Of a stretch of 64,000 nt of DNA, positions 32,705 to 42,154 are shown one piece after another. Numbering within the stretch: the stretch's first letter is position 1; each line of letters starts with the position of its first letter. This DNA is from Fictibacillus terranigra (GTDB taxonomy: Bacteria; Bacillota; Bacilli; Bacillales; Fictibacillaceae). The notes under the pieces were generated by a model. That model saw only the letters and a program-made list of their open reading frames with translations. It was not told the DNA's origin and searched no databases. Location: positions 186,001-250,000 of the forward strand of contig NZ_JAUHLN010000002.1 of NCBI RefSeq assembly GCF_030412265.1. Reading direction: 5' to 3'. The translations under genes and the position numbers were made by a program.

Positions 32705-32733
32705 AAAAAAGCAGCGGATATCCGCTGCTTTTT
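32705..32733. terminator. Bidirectional terminator
   Basis: GCAGCGGATATCCGCTGC (32711-32728) is a perfect palindrome flanked by A7 and T5. It separates the plus-strand oxidase from the end of the long minus-strand acyl-CoA operon. Confidence 0.85.
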
Positions 32734-32739
32734 GCATGC

Positions 32740-33741
32740 TCAAGAGTTGACTTTCGCGGCCATACCGCTGAAAAGACCTTGGGCATTCTTATTAAACATC
32801 TTTTCCAATTGCTGGCCGGTTACTCCTCTTTCCTTTAAAGCCGGCAGGATGTTGAGAAAAAGGTGAGACGGTGTCCAGTTCTCAATGATCGCGGCAAGCT
32901 GGTCCGGCAACACCGGCGGTCTCCCTAGCCAAATATTCACCGTATCATGAGACAGCAAAATCTGATTTTCATAGCCGTCATCGAGCAAGGCGATTAGCGT
33001 ATCGATCCGTTCCTGATCAAATGGGGCTCCTACCAGCCCTTGCAGTCCGAATCGGTCAAAGCCAATGCGCACTCCTTGGTCCAAGACTTTCTTATGATAA
33101 GACGGGTCCGTATTGCCGCACATGTGTCCGATAATAATATTTGCGGGATCAGCACCATGGTCAAGAAGAAGCTTTGCCTGCTCAGGGCCCATCGTTCCTT
33201 CTTGTGTATGCGTTAGGATGACGATCCCTGTTTTTTGCTGAACGCTGGCTGCTGCCCGGAAAAACATGGCTTCATAATCGGTGATCTCGTCCTTGCTGGA
33301 TGCCACTTTAATAATCCCTGGTTTTATACCCGTTCCCGCAATGCCTTCTGTGATCTCGGCCAGAAACATTTCATAAATGTCCTGTTCAGCACTTCCGAGT
33401 GCCTGTCTGAATTTATAATAAGGGGTTGCTCCTTCTCCTTCATAATAAAACCCTGTGGCGCAAATGATCTGAAGTCCGGTGGCTTCTGAGACCTTTTTTA
33501 AAAAAAGAGGGTTCCGTCCGCATTCATTCGGGGTGGGATCTACGACGGTATCTACTCCATGGGATGCCATCACCTGGGCAATCTCTACAGCTTCCTTAAG
33601 CGCTGCTTCCTCATTAAAGCTTCCAAGCGTAACATCGCCTTGAAAGCCGGGATAGCCGAATATAAAATGCTCATGGATCAGTGTCTTACCAAGCTGATTT
33701 GCAGAGATAGGGCCAGTTACTGTTTCTACAATTGAACTCAT
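32740..33741 (-). CDS. Phosphotriesterase-family metal hydrolase (lactonase-like)
   Basis: TIM-barrel amidohydrolase of the phosphotriesterase family, 333 residues. The binuclear metal ligands can be placed: H23 and H25 (IHEHF), carboxylated lysine K145 (IIKVAS), H178 (LTHTQ), H206 (IGHMC) and D266 (SHD). Most bacterial members are lactonases rather than true phosphotriesterases. It is the last gene of the acyl-CoA operon, overlapping the ligase stop by four bases, so it probably hydrolyses a lactone or ester to the acid used by the adjacent ligase (inference). Confidence 0.87.
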   Translation of the reverse strand: MSSIVETVTGPISANQLGKTLIHEHFIFGYPGFQGDVTLGSFNEEAALKEAVEIAQVMASHGVDTVVDPTPNECGRNPLFLKKVSEATGLQIICATGFYYEGEGATPYYKFRQALGSAEQDIYEMFLAEITEGIAGTGIKPGIIKVASSKDEITDYEAMFFRAAASVQQKTGIVILTHTQEGTMGPEQAKLLLDHGADPANIIIGHMCGNTDPSYHKKVLDQGVRIGFDRFGLQGLVGAPFDQERIDTLIALLDDGYENQILLSHDTVNIWLGRPPVLPDQLAAIIENWTPSHLFLNILPALKERGVTGQQLEKMFNKNAQGLFSGMAAKVNS

Positions 33742-35423
33742 CGCCCGGACACCGCCTCATTTTTCAATTTTTCTTCTTCCTGAAGCTTTCTCCACAATAT
33801 TTTTCCGCTTGCCGTCGTAGGGAACGACTCTCTGAATTCAATTTGCCTCGGGTATTTATATGCCGCCATCCGCTCTTTCGCCCATTCGATGATCTCTTTT
33901 TCTGATACCCTGCCGCGATCGGTATCATTTAAAATAATAAAAGCTTTAACTGATTCACCCCGTTTTGGATCGGGAATGCCGACGACACAGGCCTGTTGTA
34001 CAGCCGGGTGGCTGTAGAGAAGCGATTCAATTTCAGTCGGCCAAACTTTAAAGCCTGAAGCATTGATCATCCGCTTGACGCGGTCGACCATAAAATAATA
34101 ACCGTCATCGTCAAATCTGCCGATATCCCCTGTCCGAAAAAAGGCTTTGCCGTCCCTTTCAAAGAAAGACTGCTGTGTTTCTTCTGGACGGTTGTAGTAG
34201 CCCTGGAACACTTGCGGTCCGGAAACGACAATTTCACCGGCTTCTCCCACTCCCAGTTCCTTTAGGGTGACGGGATCCACTATTCTTGCATCAACATCAA
34301 AGGAAGGTATACCGAGGCATTGCAGCTTTGGCCGGTCTGGCGGGTTAAAATGGGTATGAGAGATCGTCTCTGAAAGGCCGTATCCTTCGACAAACTTTAA
34401 CCCAAGCACTTGGTAAAGCTTTTCCCCGACTGCTTCCGGCAATGCCGCTCCGCCTCCAGCTATGCTTGTTAAGGACGAAAGATCATAATCACAGAGGTGA
34501 GGATTGGCCAGGAAATCGATGACCATCGTACTGATATTCACCCAATGAGTGACCTGATAAGACTGGATCGCTTCAGCTGCCGCGTTCCGATTCCAACGCG
34601 TCAGCATCACCATCGCAGAACCGGAAAAAATCGGTGCATGCATGCTATGGAGCATGCCGGTCACATGGAAAAGAGGGAGCGTGGTGAGATGAACGCTGTC
34701 GGAAGTAGCATTCATCCAGTTCACCGCGCTGACAACATTCGCCTGAATCGTCCTGTTCGTATGAACGCAGCCCTTTGGCAGACCGGTCGTGCCGGAAGTA
34801 TACGGCAAGCAAACAATATCTCCAGCTTCTCCTCTGTAGGCAGAGGGCTGATAGCCTGCCTTGAGAGCATTCCTCCACAAATGATGGTGTTCTCCTTCAA
34901 ACCGTTCGCTTTCCTCTTTTACCGTCTCTGGAAGATTCTTGCCGGTTCCTTCTGAAGGAAGGTAGTCAGAATACGCAGCGATGAGAAGGTTTTTCAGACA
35001 GGCTGCCGTTAGAAGCGGGCTGATTGAATCATATAACTCCTGCCCGATCACGGCTGATTCAATTTCACAATCTTTAATATAAAATTCCAGGTCATGTTCC
35101 GTGTTCATAGGATTAATGGGTACGACAACTGCCCTTGCTCTCATGATGGCATAGAAGGCAATAAAATACTGAGGTGAATTTTGCATAAAAAGCATCACGC
35201 GGTCACCGGCTTTTACCTTCAGCTCACTTTCCATATAGCCTGATAGAAGATCGACTTCACGGAGGAGCTCCTCATATGTATAAGAAGCCCCGTAGTAGAT
35301 CAGCGCTGTTTTTTGGGGATACCTTCTCGCGGAAACAAGGAGATTATCGTAGAGTGTTGTGTCTGGTACCGTCAGTGTTTTACTGACCCGCTTTGGCCAA
35401 AAAGGATAATGGCGAGTATTCAC
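33738..35423 (-). CDS. Acyl-CoA ligase (AMP-binding)
   Basis: ANL-superfamily acyl-CoA synthetase, 561 residues. Motifs: YTSGTTGLPKG, VEGYGLSETIS, FFRTGDIGRFDDDGY, VDRVKRMINASGFKV and the C-terminal lysine in TTASGKILWRKL. The frame opens at an ATG at 35465 without ribosome site; the GTG at 35423, 6 bases after GGAGGGG, is the better start. Resembles medium/long-chain fatty-acid ligases. It lies between quinone oxidoreductase and phosphotriesterase-like genes. Confidence 0.9.
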   Translation of the reverse strand: MNTRHYPFWPKRVSKTLTVPDTTLYDNLLVSARRYPQKTALIYYGASYTYEELLREVDLLSGYMESELKVKAGDRVMLFMQNSPQYFIAFYAIMRARAVVVPINPMNTEHDLEFYIKDCEIESAVIGQELYDSISPLLTAACLKNLLIAAYSDYLPSEGTGKNLPETVKEESERFEGEHHHLWRNALKAGYQPSAYRGEAGDIVCLPYTSGTTGLPKGCVHTNRTIQANVVSAVNWMNATSDSVHLTTLPLFHVTGMLHSMHAPIFSGSAMVMLTRWNRNAAAEAIQSYQVTHWVNISTMVIDFLANPHLCDYDLSSLTSIAGGGAALPEAVGEKLYQVLGLKFVEGYGLSETISHTHFNPPDRPKLQCLGIPSFDVDARIVDPVTLKELGVGEAGEIVVSGPQVFQGYYNRPEETQQSFFERDGKAFFRTGDIGRFDDDGYYFMVDRVKRMINASGFKVWPTEIESLLYSHPAVQQACVVGIPDPKRGESVKAFIILNDTDRGRVSEKEIIEWAKERMAAYKYPRQIEFRESFPTTASGKILWRKLQEEEKLKNEAVSGR

Positions 35424-35477
35424 AGCTTTCCCCTCCTGATAGTTGATCGAAAATGGGATCTGCATGCTATTTTGTGA

Positions 35478-36452
35478 TTATGGCTTTAAGAGCAGCTTAC
35501 CTTTAGTTTTTCTTGATTGCAGCAGGTCGTGAACCTGTGCCGCTTCTTGTAATGGGAATACATCACCAATGGTCAGCTTCAGGCTTCCTTGAGACAGATA
35601 GGTGAACAGTTCTTGCAGGCTCGGCTTTAACAAGTCCGGTCTTCTCATGATCTGCGGAAGGAAGAAACCGATAACCGACTGATTTTTCCCCATGAGATTT
35701 GAAGGATAAAACTTGCTTGGCTCACCGCTTGCGACGCCATAGATCACGAGTCTGCCGAAAACAGCGAGACATTTCATCGTTTTATGAAAGACTTCTCCCC
35801 CAGCCATCTCAAGAGCGACATCCACTCCTTTTCCGTCTGTCGCTTCAAGGACCTGTTTTTCCCAGTCTTCTTCCGTATAATTGACGGCAACATCAGCACC
35901 CAGCTGCCGTGCGAGCTCGAGTTTGTCCTCGGAACTTGCTGTGGCAATAACCTTTCCGGCTCCAAAAAGCCTTGCAAGCTGGACAGCGATTGTTCCGACT
36001 CCTCCGCCTGCTGCATGGACAAGAACGGTTTCTCCTTCCTGCATTCGCCCCATCGTCTTCAGGATATGGTAGGCGCTTAACCCTTGCAGGGGCAAGGCGG
36101 CTGCCTGCTGGAAATCAAGATGATCCTCAAGAGGAATAATCAATCTTCCGTCGGCCAATGCGTATTCTGCGTAGCCTCCCGACTCGATCAAGGTAACTAC
36201 CCTTGTACCAGGTTTTATATGAGAGGCTTTTTCACCGGTTTCAACGACGGTTCCTGCCACTTCTGCACCAGGAACAAAGGGCAAAGGAGTGGGAACGACA
36301 TATCGGCCTTCTCTGCGTGCAGTATCTGCATAGTTCACGCCAACCGCATGAATTTCAATCAGCACTTCATGGCCTTTTGGAACCGGTTTGTCGATTTCTA
36401 CATTTTCAAGGACCTGCGGGCCTCCGTATTCTTTAAATCGTACAGCTCTCAT
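35478..36452 (-). CDS. Quinone oxidoreductase-like NADPH-dependent reductase
   Basis: Medium-chain reductase (zeta-crystallin/QOR group), 324 residues. It has the GroES-like N-terminal domain (GVNYADTARREG, PGAEVAGTVVETG) and the Rossmann domain with VHAAGGGVGTIAVQLA. The zinc-ligand cysteines of true alcohol dehydrogenases are absent. It would reduce enones, quinones or enoyl derivatives with NADPH. GGAGG ribosome site; 11 bases after the crotonase gene, within the operon. Confidence 0.88.
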   Translation of the reverse strand: MRAVRFKEYGGPQVLENVEIDKPVPKGHEVLIEIHAVGVNYADTARREGRYVVPTPLPFVPGAEVAGTVVETGEKASHIKPGTRVVTLIESGGYAEYALADGRLIIPLEDHLDFQQAAALPLQGLSAYHILKTMGRMQEGETVLVHAAGGGVGTIAVQLARLFGAGKVIATASSEDKLELARQLGADVAVNYTEEDWEKQVLEATDGKGVDVALEMAGGEVFHKTMKCLAVFGRLVIYGVASGEPSKFYPSNLMGKNQSVIGFFLPQIMRRPDLLKPSLQELFTYLSQGSLKLTIGDVFPLQEAAQVHDLLQSRKTKGKLLLKP

Positions 36453-36463
36453 TTATTATCCTC

Positions 36464-37243
36464 CTATTTGCCGGTAAACACGGGCAGTCTTTTTTCTTTA
36501 AAAGCGGAAATGCCTTCTTGGTGATCTTCAGTCGAAATCATGAGTGCCTGGTTTAGACGTTCCTGCTCAAGCATCTCTTCAAGAGTAGATTGATAGGAAG
36601 CATCGATGAGCTTTTTCATTTGTCCAAACGCTGCAACGGGACCGTTAGCGAGTTTCGCAGCGAGACTGTACACTTCATCCTCTAGCCTCTCAAGTGGCGT
36701 CAAATAATTGATGACTCCTAATTGGTAAAGTCTTTCTGCTGAGATCGGCTCGGCGCTGAAAAAGAACTGCTTTGCAAGGTGAGGGCCGATAAGCTTCGGA
36801 AGGAAATAGGAGCCTCCGCCATCGGAGATCAGGCCGACCTGAGAAAAACTTAGGGCAAACTTGCTGTCTTCCGCTGCAACGATAAGATCACACGCCATCG
36901 CAAGGTTAAAGCCGGCGCCTGCAGCAAACCCATGGACGGCTGCTATAATCGGAATCTCCGTTTCCTTCATCGCGAGGATACATCGGTTAAGTTTCCCGAT
37001 ATGCTCATATACATCGTTGGGACTGGCCTGCCCCATCGTCTTCACATCGCCGCCTGCACTGAAGGAGCGGCCGGCTCCTTTGAGCACGATGACTTTAATG
37101 TCGTCCCTTGTCTGAGCTTCCAGGCACGCTTCTGCCAAACCGTTAATCATTTCTTGGCTGAAGGAATTTAAACTTTCTGGACGGTTCAAGGTTAGAATCA
37201 TAATAGGACCCTCGAATTCTACTAAAAGATGATCTTGATTCAT
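36464..37243 (-). CDS. Enoyl-CoA hydratase/isomerase family protein
   Basis: Crotonase-fold enzyme, 259 residues. GRSFSAGGDVKTM and VHGFAAGAGFNLAMACDL form the CoA-binding/oxyanion hole. The catalytic glutamate region of hydratases is replaced: LSFSQVGLISDGGGSYFL has Ser instead of Glu and an Asp two residues before GG, a pattern found in PaaG-like or enoyl-CoA isomerases. So isomerisation is more likely than hydration. GGAGGAG ribosome site; 20 bases after the SDR gene. Confidence 0.87.
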   Translation of the reverse strand: MNQDHLLVEFEGPIMILTLNRPESLNSFSQEMINGLAEACLEAQTRDDIKVIVLKGAGRSFSAGGDVKTMGQASPNDVYEHIGKLNRCILAMKETEIPIIAAVHGFAAGAGFNLAMACDLIVAAEDSKFALSFSQVGLISDGGGSYFLPKLIGPHLAKQFFFSAEPISAERLYQLGVINYLTPLERLEDEVYSLAAKLANGPVAAFGQMKKLIDASYQSTLEEMLEQERLNQALMISTEDHQEGISAFKEKRLPVFTGK

Positions 37244-37263
37244 TTTTTCTCCTCCTTCATTGA

Positions 37264-38049
37264 TTACATGATTAGCCAGCCGCCATCTGCCAGCACATCA
37301 GATCCTGTCATATAAGAGGCGTCGCTGGATGCCAGAAAAGCAATAATATTCGCGATCTCCTCCGGTTTGCCCACTCTTTTCAATGCCGTGTTCTTCTCGA
37401 TAGCTTTGACAAATTGTTCATTCTCAAGGCCTGCTTGGGTAAGAGGTGTTTCGATAAAACCGGGAGAAACAGAGTTTGCCCGGATGCCAAATGGAGACAG
37501 TTCAAGCGCAAGCGCTCTTGTAAAATTAATGACCCCCGCCTTAGCGGCACTGTAATGCGGGATAAGCGCACCTGCCTGATGCCCGGACAGTGAAGCCACA
37601 TTGACAATAGCTCTGTTCTTCCGATTTGGGTTTGCGGCTTCTTTTTTAGAGCCGTCTGCCATAATGTTTCCAAGAATGCGGGAAACGAGAAACACGCTCT
37701 TTAAATTTGCGCTCTGAACCTGATCCCATTCACTGGCTGCTGTCTCCATGATTCTCGTCTGGGAGCTGCCTCCCGCATTATTGATCAGAACATGCAGATC
37801 ACCGAATTGCTGATGGACATGTTCTGCCAACTGTTCAACTTCTTTTTCACTTGTTACGTCTGCAGCAAAGGTTTCGGGTCGAGGAGCGCCTGTTATCCTG
37901 CTGATCTCGACGGCCGTGTTTTCAAGCTTGGATCGGGTTCGTCCTACCAAGATGACCTGTGCCCCTTCTTTAGCCAGTTTTATGGCAGCAGCTTGTCCGA
38001 TTCCGCTTCCGGCTCCAGTAATCATTGCAATCGATTGTGAGAATTTCAT
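37264..38049 (-). CDS. SDR-family oxidoreductase
   Basis: Short-chain dehydrogenase of 261 residues, probably acting on a hydroxyacyl or keto intermediate. Cofactor loop TGAGSGIG, NNAGGS, catalytic serine in NVASLSGHQ and YSAAK, C-terminal MTGSDVLADGGWL. AAAGGAG ribosome site. First of three SDRs in the operon, just downstream of the FadE-like dehydrogenase. Confidence 0.88.
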   Translation of the reverse strand: MKFSQSIAMITGAGSGIGQAAAIKLAKEGAQVILVGRTRSKLENTAVEISRITGAPRPETFAADVTSEKEVEQLAEHVHQQFGDLHVLINNAGGSSQTRIMETAASEWDQVQSANLKSVFLVSRILGNIMADGSKKEAANPNRKNRAIVNVASLSGHQAGALIPHYSAAKAGVINFTRALALELSPFGIRANSVSPGFIETPLTQAGLENEQFVKAIEKNTALKRVGKPEEIANIIAFLASSDASYMTGSDVLADGGWLIM

Positions 38050-38061
38050 GATCCTTCTCCT

Positions 38062-39837
38062 TTAGCAAACAAAGGCATTTGCTTCATATTGTTTCTCTGC
38101 GATCATCCGGTTTCTTGAAGCCCTCCTGCCAAATTGATGACAGCGGTTACAAGATTGATGGATTAGCATGTTGAGCTGATTTCTTTTCTCTCCCCCTGTC
38201 AGCTCATGTACAAGCTTTCGTGACAGCATTTCAGCTTCCCACAGGCTGTCTTCTAATACTGTATGGGTAAGGGCTGTTTTGAGAGTTGCCTTTTCCATCC
38301 CGTATTTCTTGACAGCTTTTATAGTACGGAAAACAGCAGATTCAGCTGCATAAAGCGTGATGGCTAAATCCGCGAGAGCCATCAGTGCCTCCTGTTCCTG
38401 AATCAGTCCTTCACCAAATGCTTCATAGGCCAAGCCCGCAGAGAAAAGAAACAGATGGCGTATGGTTTCTACTGCGTGTAATTCTGCACCCATAAGAGAT
38501 GTGCCTTGTTCAGCCTCCTGCTGCAAGGATTGTATCGCACCATGGATGGATGATTGAAGGTCGATCTCACCTTTTATTGCTTTCCTGAAAAGGTGGGTTG
38601 GTATGAGCAGCCGGTTAATTTCGTTCGTACCTTCAAAAATACGGTTGATCCTTGAGTCTCGGTACATCTGTTCTATCCCGTATTCTTTTATGAATCCTGC
38701 GCCTCCATGCAGCTGAAGCGCTTCATCCGCGACATAATCCAACGTTTCCGATCCATAGACTTTACAGATCGCACATTCTGCAGAGTATTCACTCATGCGT
38801 TTTCCGACGGTTTGTAAATCTGAAGACTCATCAAGATCATGAAGAGCATCTTCAAGCAGGCTCGCGGTCCGGTATTGCAGCGATTCTGCCGCATACAGGC
38901 GGGCAGCCATTCTGGCGATTTTCTCTTTCGTTGCGGGGAAGTCTGCGATCCGCTGCTTGAATTGCATGCGATCCTGAATGAACTGCACTGCTTTCTGATG
39001 TCCGAATTTAGCAGCTCCCATCGTGGCCGATCCAAGATTAAACCGTCCCAGGTTCAGAACATTAAGGGCAATCACATGTCCTTTACCGATTTCTCCAAGA
39101 AGGTTTTCTGCCGGGACAAGGCAATCTTCTAATATGACCGATCGGGTCGACGAACCTTTGATTCCCATTTTGTTCTCTTCGGGTCCGAGGGACAAGCCGG
39201 GAAAATCCTTTTCGACGATGAACGCTGTAAACTTGGTGCCGTCCACTTTGGCATACACAATAAAAGTGTCGGAGAATACGGCGTTTGTAATATAGATCTT
39301 TGTGCCGTTTAAGATATAATGGGTTCCTTCTTCGTTTAGCACTGCAGTTGTTTGGGCTGCCAGTGCATCCGAACCGGCGTTCGGTTCCGTAAGACAATAC
39401 GCGCCGATGTAATCACCAGAAGCCATTTTTGGAAGATACCTCTTCTTTTGATCAGGCGTGCCGAAATACGTGATGGGAAGTGTAGCGATGCATGTGTGAT
39501 TGGAGTGCGCCACTCCGTATCCGCTCGAAGGGCCAATCATCTCCCCAACGATTCCCTTGCTGATCTTATCAAGGCCAAGCCCGCCGTATCGTTCTGGAAT
39601 GCTGTGAGCCAAAAGGCCAAGATCCCCCGCTTTTTTTAATAGGGCAACAATGCAGTCAAAATCCTGGTTTTCGATGCTTTCACGAAAAGGGTAGACTTCC
39701 TTTTCAATAAATTGGCGTGCCGTTGTCTTAATCATGACGTGTTCCTCAGTAAAATCCTCAGGGGTAAACAAGTGTTCCTCATCCAGGTTTGAGAATAAAA
39801 ATTCAGAGCCTTTCACTCTCGTTCCGGTATTTTCCAC
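38062..39837 (-). CDS. Acyl-CoA dehydrogenase, long FadE-like form
   Basis: FAD-dependent acyl-CoA dehydrogenase of 591 residues with a C-terminal helical extension (from about residue 430), as in B. subtilis FadE. Family motifs: GAYCLTEPNAGSDA, KIYITNAVFSD, LQLHGGAGFIKEYGIEQ with YRDSRINRIFEGTNEI, where the catalytic glutamate (FEGT) resides. Two starts are possible: ATG 39852, whose own second codon overlaps the GGAGGGG, or GTG 39837, 7 bases after it; I use the GTG. It lies 20 bases after comB. Confidence 0.9.
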   Translation of the reverse strand: MENTGTRVKGSEFLFSNLDEEHLFTPEDFTEEHVMIKTTARQFIEKEVYPFRESIENQDFDCIVALLKKAGDLGLLAHSIPERYGGLGLDKISKGIVGEMIGPSSGYGVAHSNHTCIATLPITYFGTPDQKKRYLPKMASGDYIGAYCLTEPNAGSDALAAQTTAVLNEEGTHYILNGTKIYITNAVFSDTFIVYAKVDGTKFTAFIVEKDFPGLSLGPEENKMGIKGSSTRSVILEDCLVPAENLLGEIGKGHVIALNVLNLGRFNLGSATMGAAKFGHQKAVQFIQDRMQFKQRIADFPATKEKIARMAARLYAAESLQYRTASLLEDALHDLDESSDLQTVGKRMSEYSAECAICKVYGSETLDYVADEALQLHGGAGFIKEYGIEQMYRDSRINRIFEGTNEINRLLIPTHLFRKAIKGEIDLQSSIHGAIQSLQQEAEQGTSLMGAELHAVETIRHLFLFSAGLAYEAFGEGLIQEQEALMALADLAITLYAAESAVFRTIKAVKKYGMEKATLKTALTHTVLEDSLWEAEMLSRKLVHELTGGEKRNQLNMLIHQSCNRCHQFGRRASRNRMIAEKQYEANAFVC

Positions 39838-39857
39838 GCAATGCCCCTCCATTCTGG

Positions 39858-40610
39858 TTATGTTTGTTTCTGCATATGATCTCGTGCAATCGTAGCTTTC
39901 CCGTCTTCCAACACGGCAACAACGGGAGCAGCATCTTCCGTTGAGGCATATTGCAAATCGCTGTACAAGCCGTGTCTGGCAAATAAATGACCAACATAGG
40001 ATGACTCAAGAAGCTCACGTCCCATTTGCTGGTTGCCTTTGTACAAATAATAGGCCGTTCGGGCAGCATCACTCAGCTGCAGAGACACATCAGCCAGTTC
40101 GATTAAAGAAGTGATAAGATGCCCCGCTCCATATACATCTTCCAGGCTGACTTCTCCAGAATTACCGGAGCAGATGATAACGATTGTGCTTCCCTGCTGG
40201 TGCTTCAGCAGAGCCTTGGCCGTTTCTTTATTGTTAAGCAAGGAAGAAATATATACTTTTTGTGCACCTTCCGTATTTCGGAGGGCCACTGTGCCGTTCG
40301 TCGTGGATAAGATGAGTGTTTTTCCCTGGACTTGGCCGCTCAGCAATAAAGGGCTCGGATATAGAAATCCGGTAATAGGCTTCGCGTGGAGCTCTCCCGC
40401 CAGTATGCAACCTCCCTTTTGATACATTTTTGATAACTCCCGCGCCTCGTTGTGGTCTTTCACAGGAATAACACCTTTTGCTCCTTGATACAACGCAGAT
40501 ACGATGGCCGTGGTGGCCAGCAAGACATCAAGCACGACGGCAACCTTGCTATTTTCAGCCATCTTTTCCGGTAGAATCTCTTCCTTCTTCAAAAGCAAAT
40601 GGACTTTCAT
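39858..40610 (-). CDS. comB: ComB-family 2-phosphosulfolactate phosphatase
   Basis: Mg-dependent acid phosphatase family first known from coenzyme M synthesis, where it dephosphorylates 2-phosphosulfolactate. The 250-residue protein has VVLDVLLATTAIVSAL near residues 25-40, LAGELHAKPI, LSTTNGTVAL and IICSGNSGEVSLEDVYGAG, all matching the family. Bacillaceae have no coenzyme M pathway and no sulfolactate genes are visible here, so the real substrate is probably another phosphorylated hydroxyacid. It sits between the APH-like kinase and FadE-like genes. GAGGTGA ribosome site. Confidence 0.88.
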   Translation of the reverse strand: MKVHLLLKKEEILPEKMAENSKVAVVLDVLLATTAIVSALYQGAKGVIPVKDHNEARELSKMYQKGGCILAGELHAKPITGFLYPSPLLLSGQVQGKTLILSTTNGTVALRNTEGAQKVYISSLLNNKETAKALLKHQQGSTIVIICSGNSGEVSLEDVYGAGHLITSLIELADVSLQLSDAARTAYYLYKGNQQMGRELLESSYVGHLFARHGLYSDLQYASTEDAAPVVAVLEDGKATIARDHMQKQT

Positions 40611-40619
40611 CTATTCACC

Positions 40620-41678
40620 TCATCGTCCGAAAGCGGTATGCGAGGCGTGCACAATTAAGCTTTTGACAAAGCTGTTGAACTGAGAAAAACGAGGATCCTG
40701 AGTTTGTCCTTTTTTATACCGGTAATAGATCTGTTGGCAGATCACCGCCAGTTTGAAATAGGCAAATGTTAAATAAAAGTTGATCAAGCTGACGTCTCTT
40801 CCGCTTTTTTTGGCGTATTCCTCTATAAATTGGTTTCTTGTATAAAAGCCTTCCATCGTGGTAACTGGCGGTTTTCCCAATCCCGTTTTCAAAAGATCGG
40901 GGTCATCGGCTTCAATCCAGTACCCCATCGCAACCCCGAGATCGGCCAGCGGGTCCCCGACCGTACTCATCTCCCAGTCAAACAGACCGGTCATGGTGTT
41001 TAAGCGGTGGTCAAACATGCTGTTATTCAGCTTGTAATCGTAATGAATCATGGAGGCGGTTTCATTTTTAGGGATATGGACGGAAAGCCATGTGGTCAAA
41101 TGCTTTACTTCCGCAATATCGTCGGTTTTCGAACGATCATATCTCGAAATCCATCCCTGAACTTGCCGTTCCATGAACCCATCAGGCCTGCTGATTTCGG
41201 ATAATCCCGTTTTTTTGTAGTCAATTGCATGCAGCCTGACGAGCTGATTCACCATCTCGCTGGAAATCTGGCGGCATAAATCCTGAGTAACCTCGGTTCC
41301 TTCTGGAAAAGAGGTATCAACAACGATTCCATGTTTCCTCTCCATTAAAAAGAACGGACTTCCAACCACTTCTTCCCCTTTAGAAAAAAGGAGAGGCTTT
41401 GGAGCCGGCGGGAACATTTCATGAATCTCAGACAGAATACGGAATTCCCGCTCCATATCGTGGGCTTTAGGCGCTACGGGTCCAAGCGGAGGCTTTCGCA
41501 GAACAGCTTCCCATTCCCCTATTTTGACTTGATACGTCAAATTGGAATGTCCGCCTGAAAACTGCAGGACTTCAAGCGGCTCTTCCGGCAATTCATGAAT
41601 GGAATGCCTGAGGAAACGCTCCAGCGCATCAAGGTCAAGTTCTTCTCCCTGGCGAACGGCTATCGTATCCTTACTCAT
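40620..41678 (-). CDS. APH-like phosphotransferase (ACAD10/11, LvaA type)
   Basis: Protein-kinase-like phosphotransferase of 352 residues. N-lobe: FSGGHSNLTYQVKIGEWEAVLRK split as GGHSNLTY and VLRKPP. Catalytic loop MIHYDYKLNNSMFD (Asp and Asn kept, with HYD in place of HGD) and metal-binding LFDWEMSTVGDPLADLG. This is the group related to the kinase domains of human ACAD10/11 and P. putida LvaA, which phosphorylate 4-hydroxyacyl-CoA. ATG 41678 after GGGGAGGAGG. Two acyl-CoA dehydrogenases in the same operon strengthen that link. Confidence 0.87.
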   Translation of the reverse strand: MSKDTIAVRQGEELDLDALERFLRHSIHELPEEPLEVLQFSGGHSNLTYQVKIGEWEAVLRKPPLGPVAPKAHDMEREFRILSEIHEMFPPAPKPLLFSKGEEVVGSPFFLMERKHGIVVDTSFPEGTEVTQDLCRQISSEMVNQLVRLHAIDYKKTGLSEISRPDGFMERQVQGWISRYDRSKTDDIAEVKHLTTWLSVHIPKNETASMIHYDYKLNNSMFDHRLNTMTGLFDWEMSTVGDPLADLGVAMGYWIEADDPDLLKTGLGKPPVTTMEGFYTRNQFIEEYAKKSGRDVSLINFYLTFAYFKLAVICQQIYYRYKKGQTQDPRFSQFNSFVKSLIVHASHTAFGR

Positions 41679-41705
41679 ATCTTCCTCCTCCCCACTCAAT
41701 TAATC

Positions 41706-42125
41706 TCAAGTTTCTGACTCTTGAGGCTGCAATATTTGATTTCTTTCCAAAGCGTCCCGCAGAAAGTCTGGAATATTCGCGGTTTGCTGTTTTTTAAAAT
41801 CAAAATATACAATAACAGCATTTCCTCTCGCAACTAATTCTTCTGTTTCTTCTTTATAGATTTCATGCACTAACGTAAAGCTTTTGGTGCCTATTTTACA
41901 TACACCGGTACGCACCAGCAGTCTATCGTTAAAATATCCTTGTGCCATAAAGTCACATTTTGTGGAAGCTAGAATAAAGCTCCATTCGTTCGTGTTCATA
42001 TCCAGTCCAAGCGATTCAAAGCACCGGATCCTCGCTTCCTCAAGATAAATAAAATAACTCGTGTTGTTGATGTGGCCCAGGGCATCCGTTTCACAGAAGC
42101 GGACGGTCAGTTCAATTTCATGCAT
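41706..42125 (-). CDS. Hotdog-fold acyl-CoA thioesterase
   Basis: 4HBT/YbgC-type thioesterase of 139 residues that would hydrolyse acyl-CoA. Signature FCETDALGHINNTSYFIYLEE, split as ETDALGHINN and YFIYLEEAR, includes the catalytic aspartate and the HINN turn. ATG at 42125 after AAAGGGAG; the frame starts further upstream inside the crotonase gene without a ribosome site. May release stalled acyl-CoA. Confidence 0.88.
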   Translation of the reverse strand: MHEIELTVRFCETDALGHINNTSYFIYLEEARIRCFESLGLDMNTNEWSFILASTKCDFMAQGYFNDRLLVRTGVCKIGTKSFTLVHEIYKEETEELVARGNAVIVYFDFKKQQTANIPDFLRDALERNQILQPQESET

Positions 42126-42154
42126 ATTTACTCTCCCTTTCTGCCTCTTACCGA

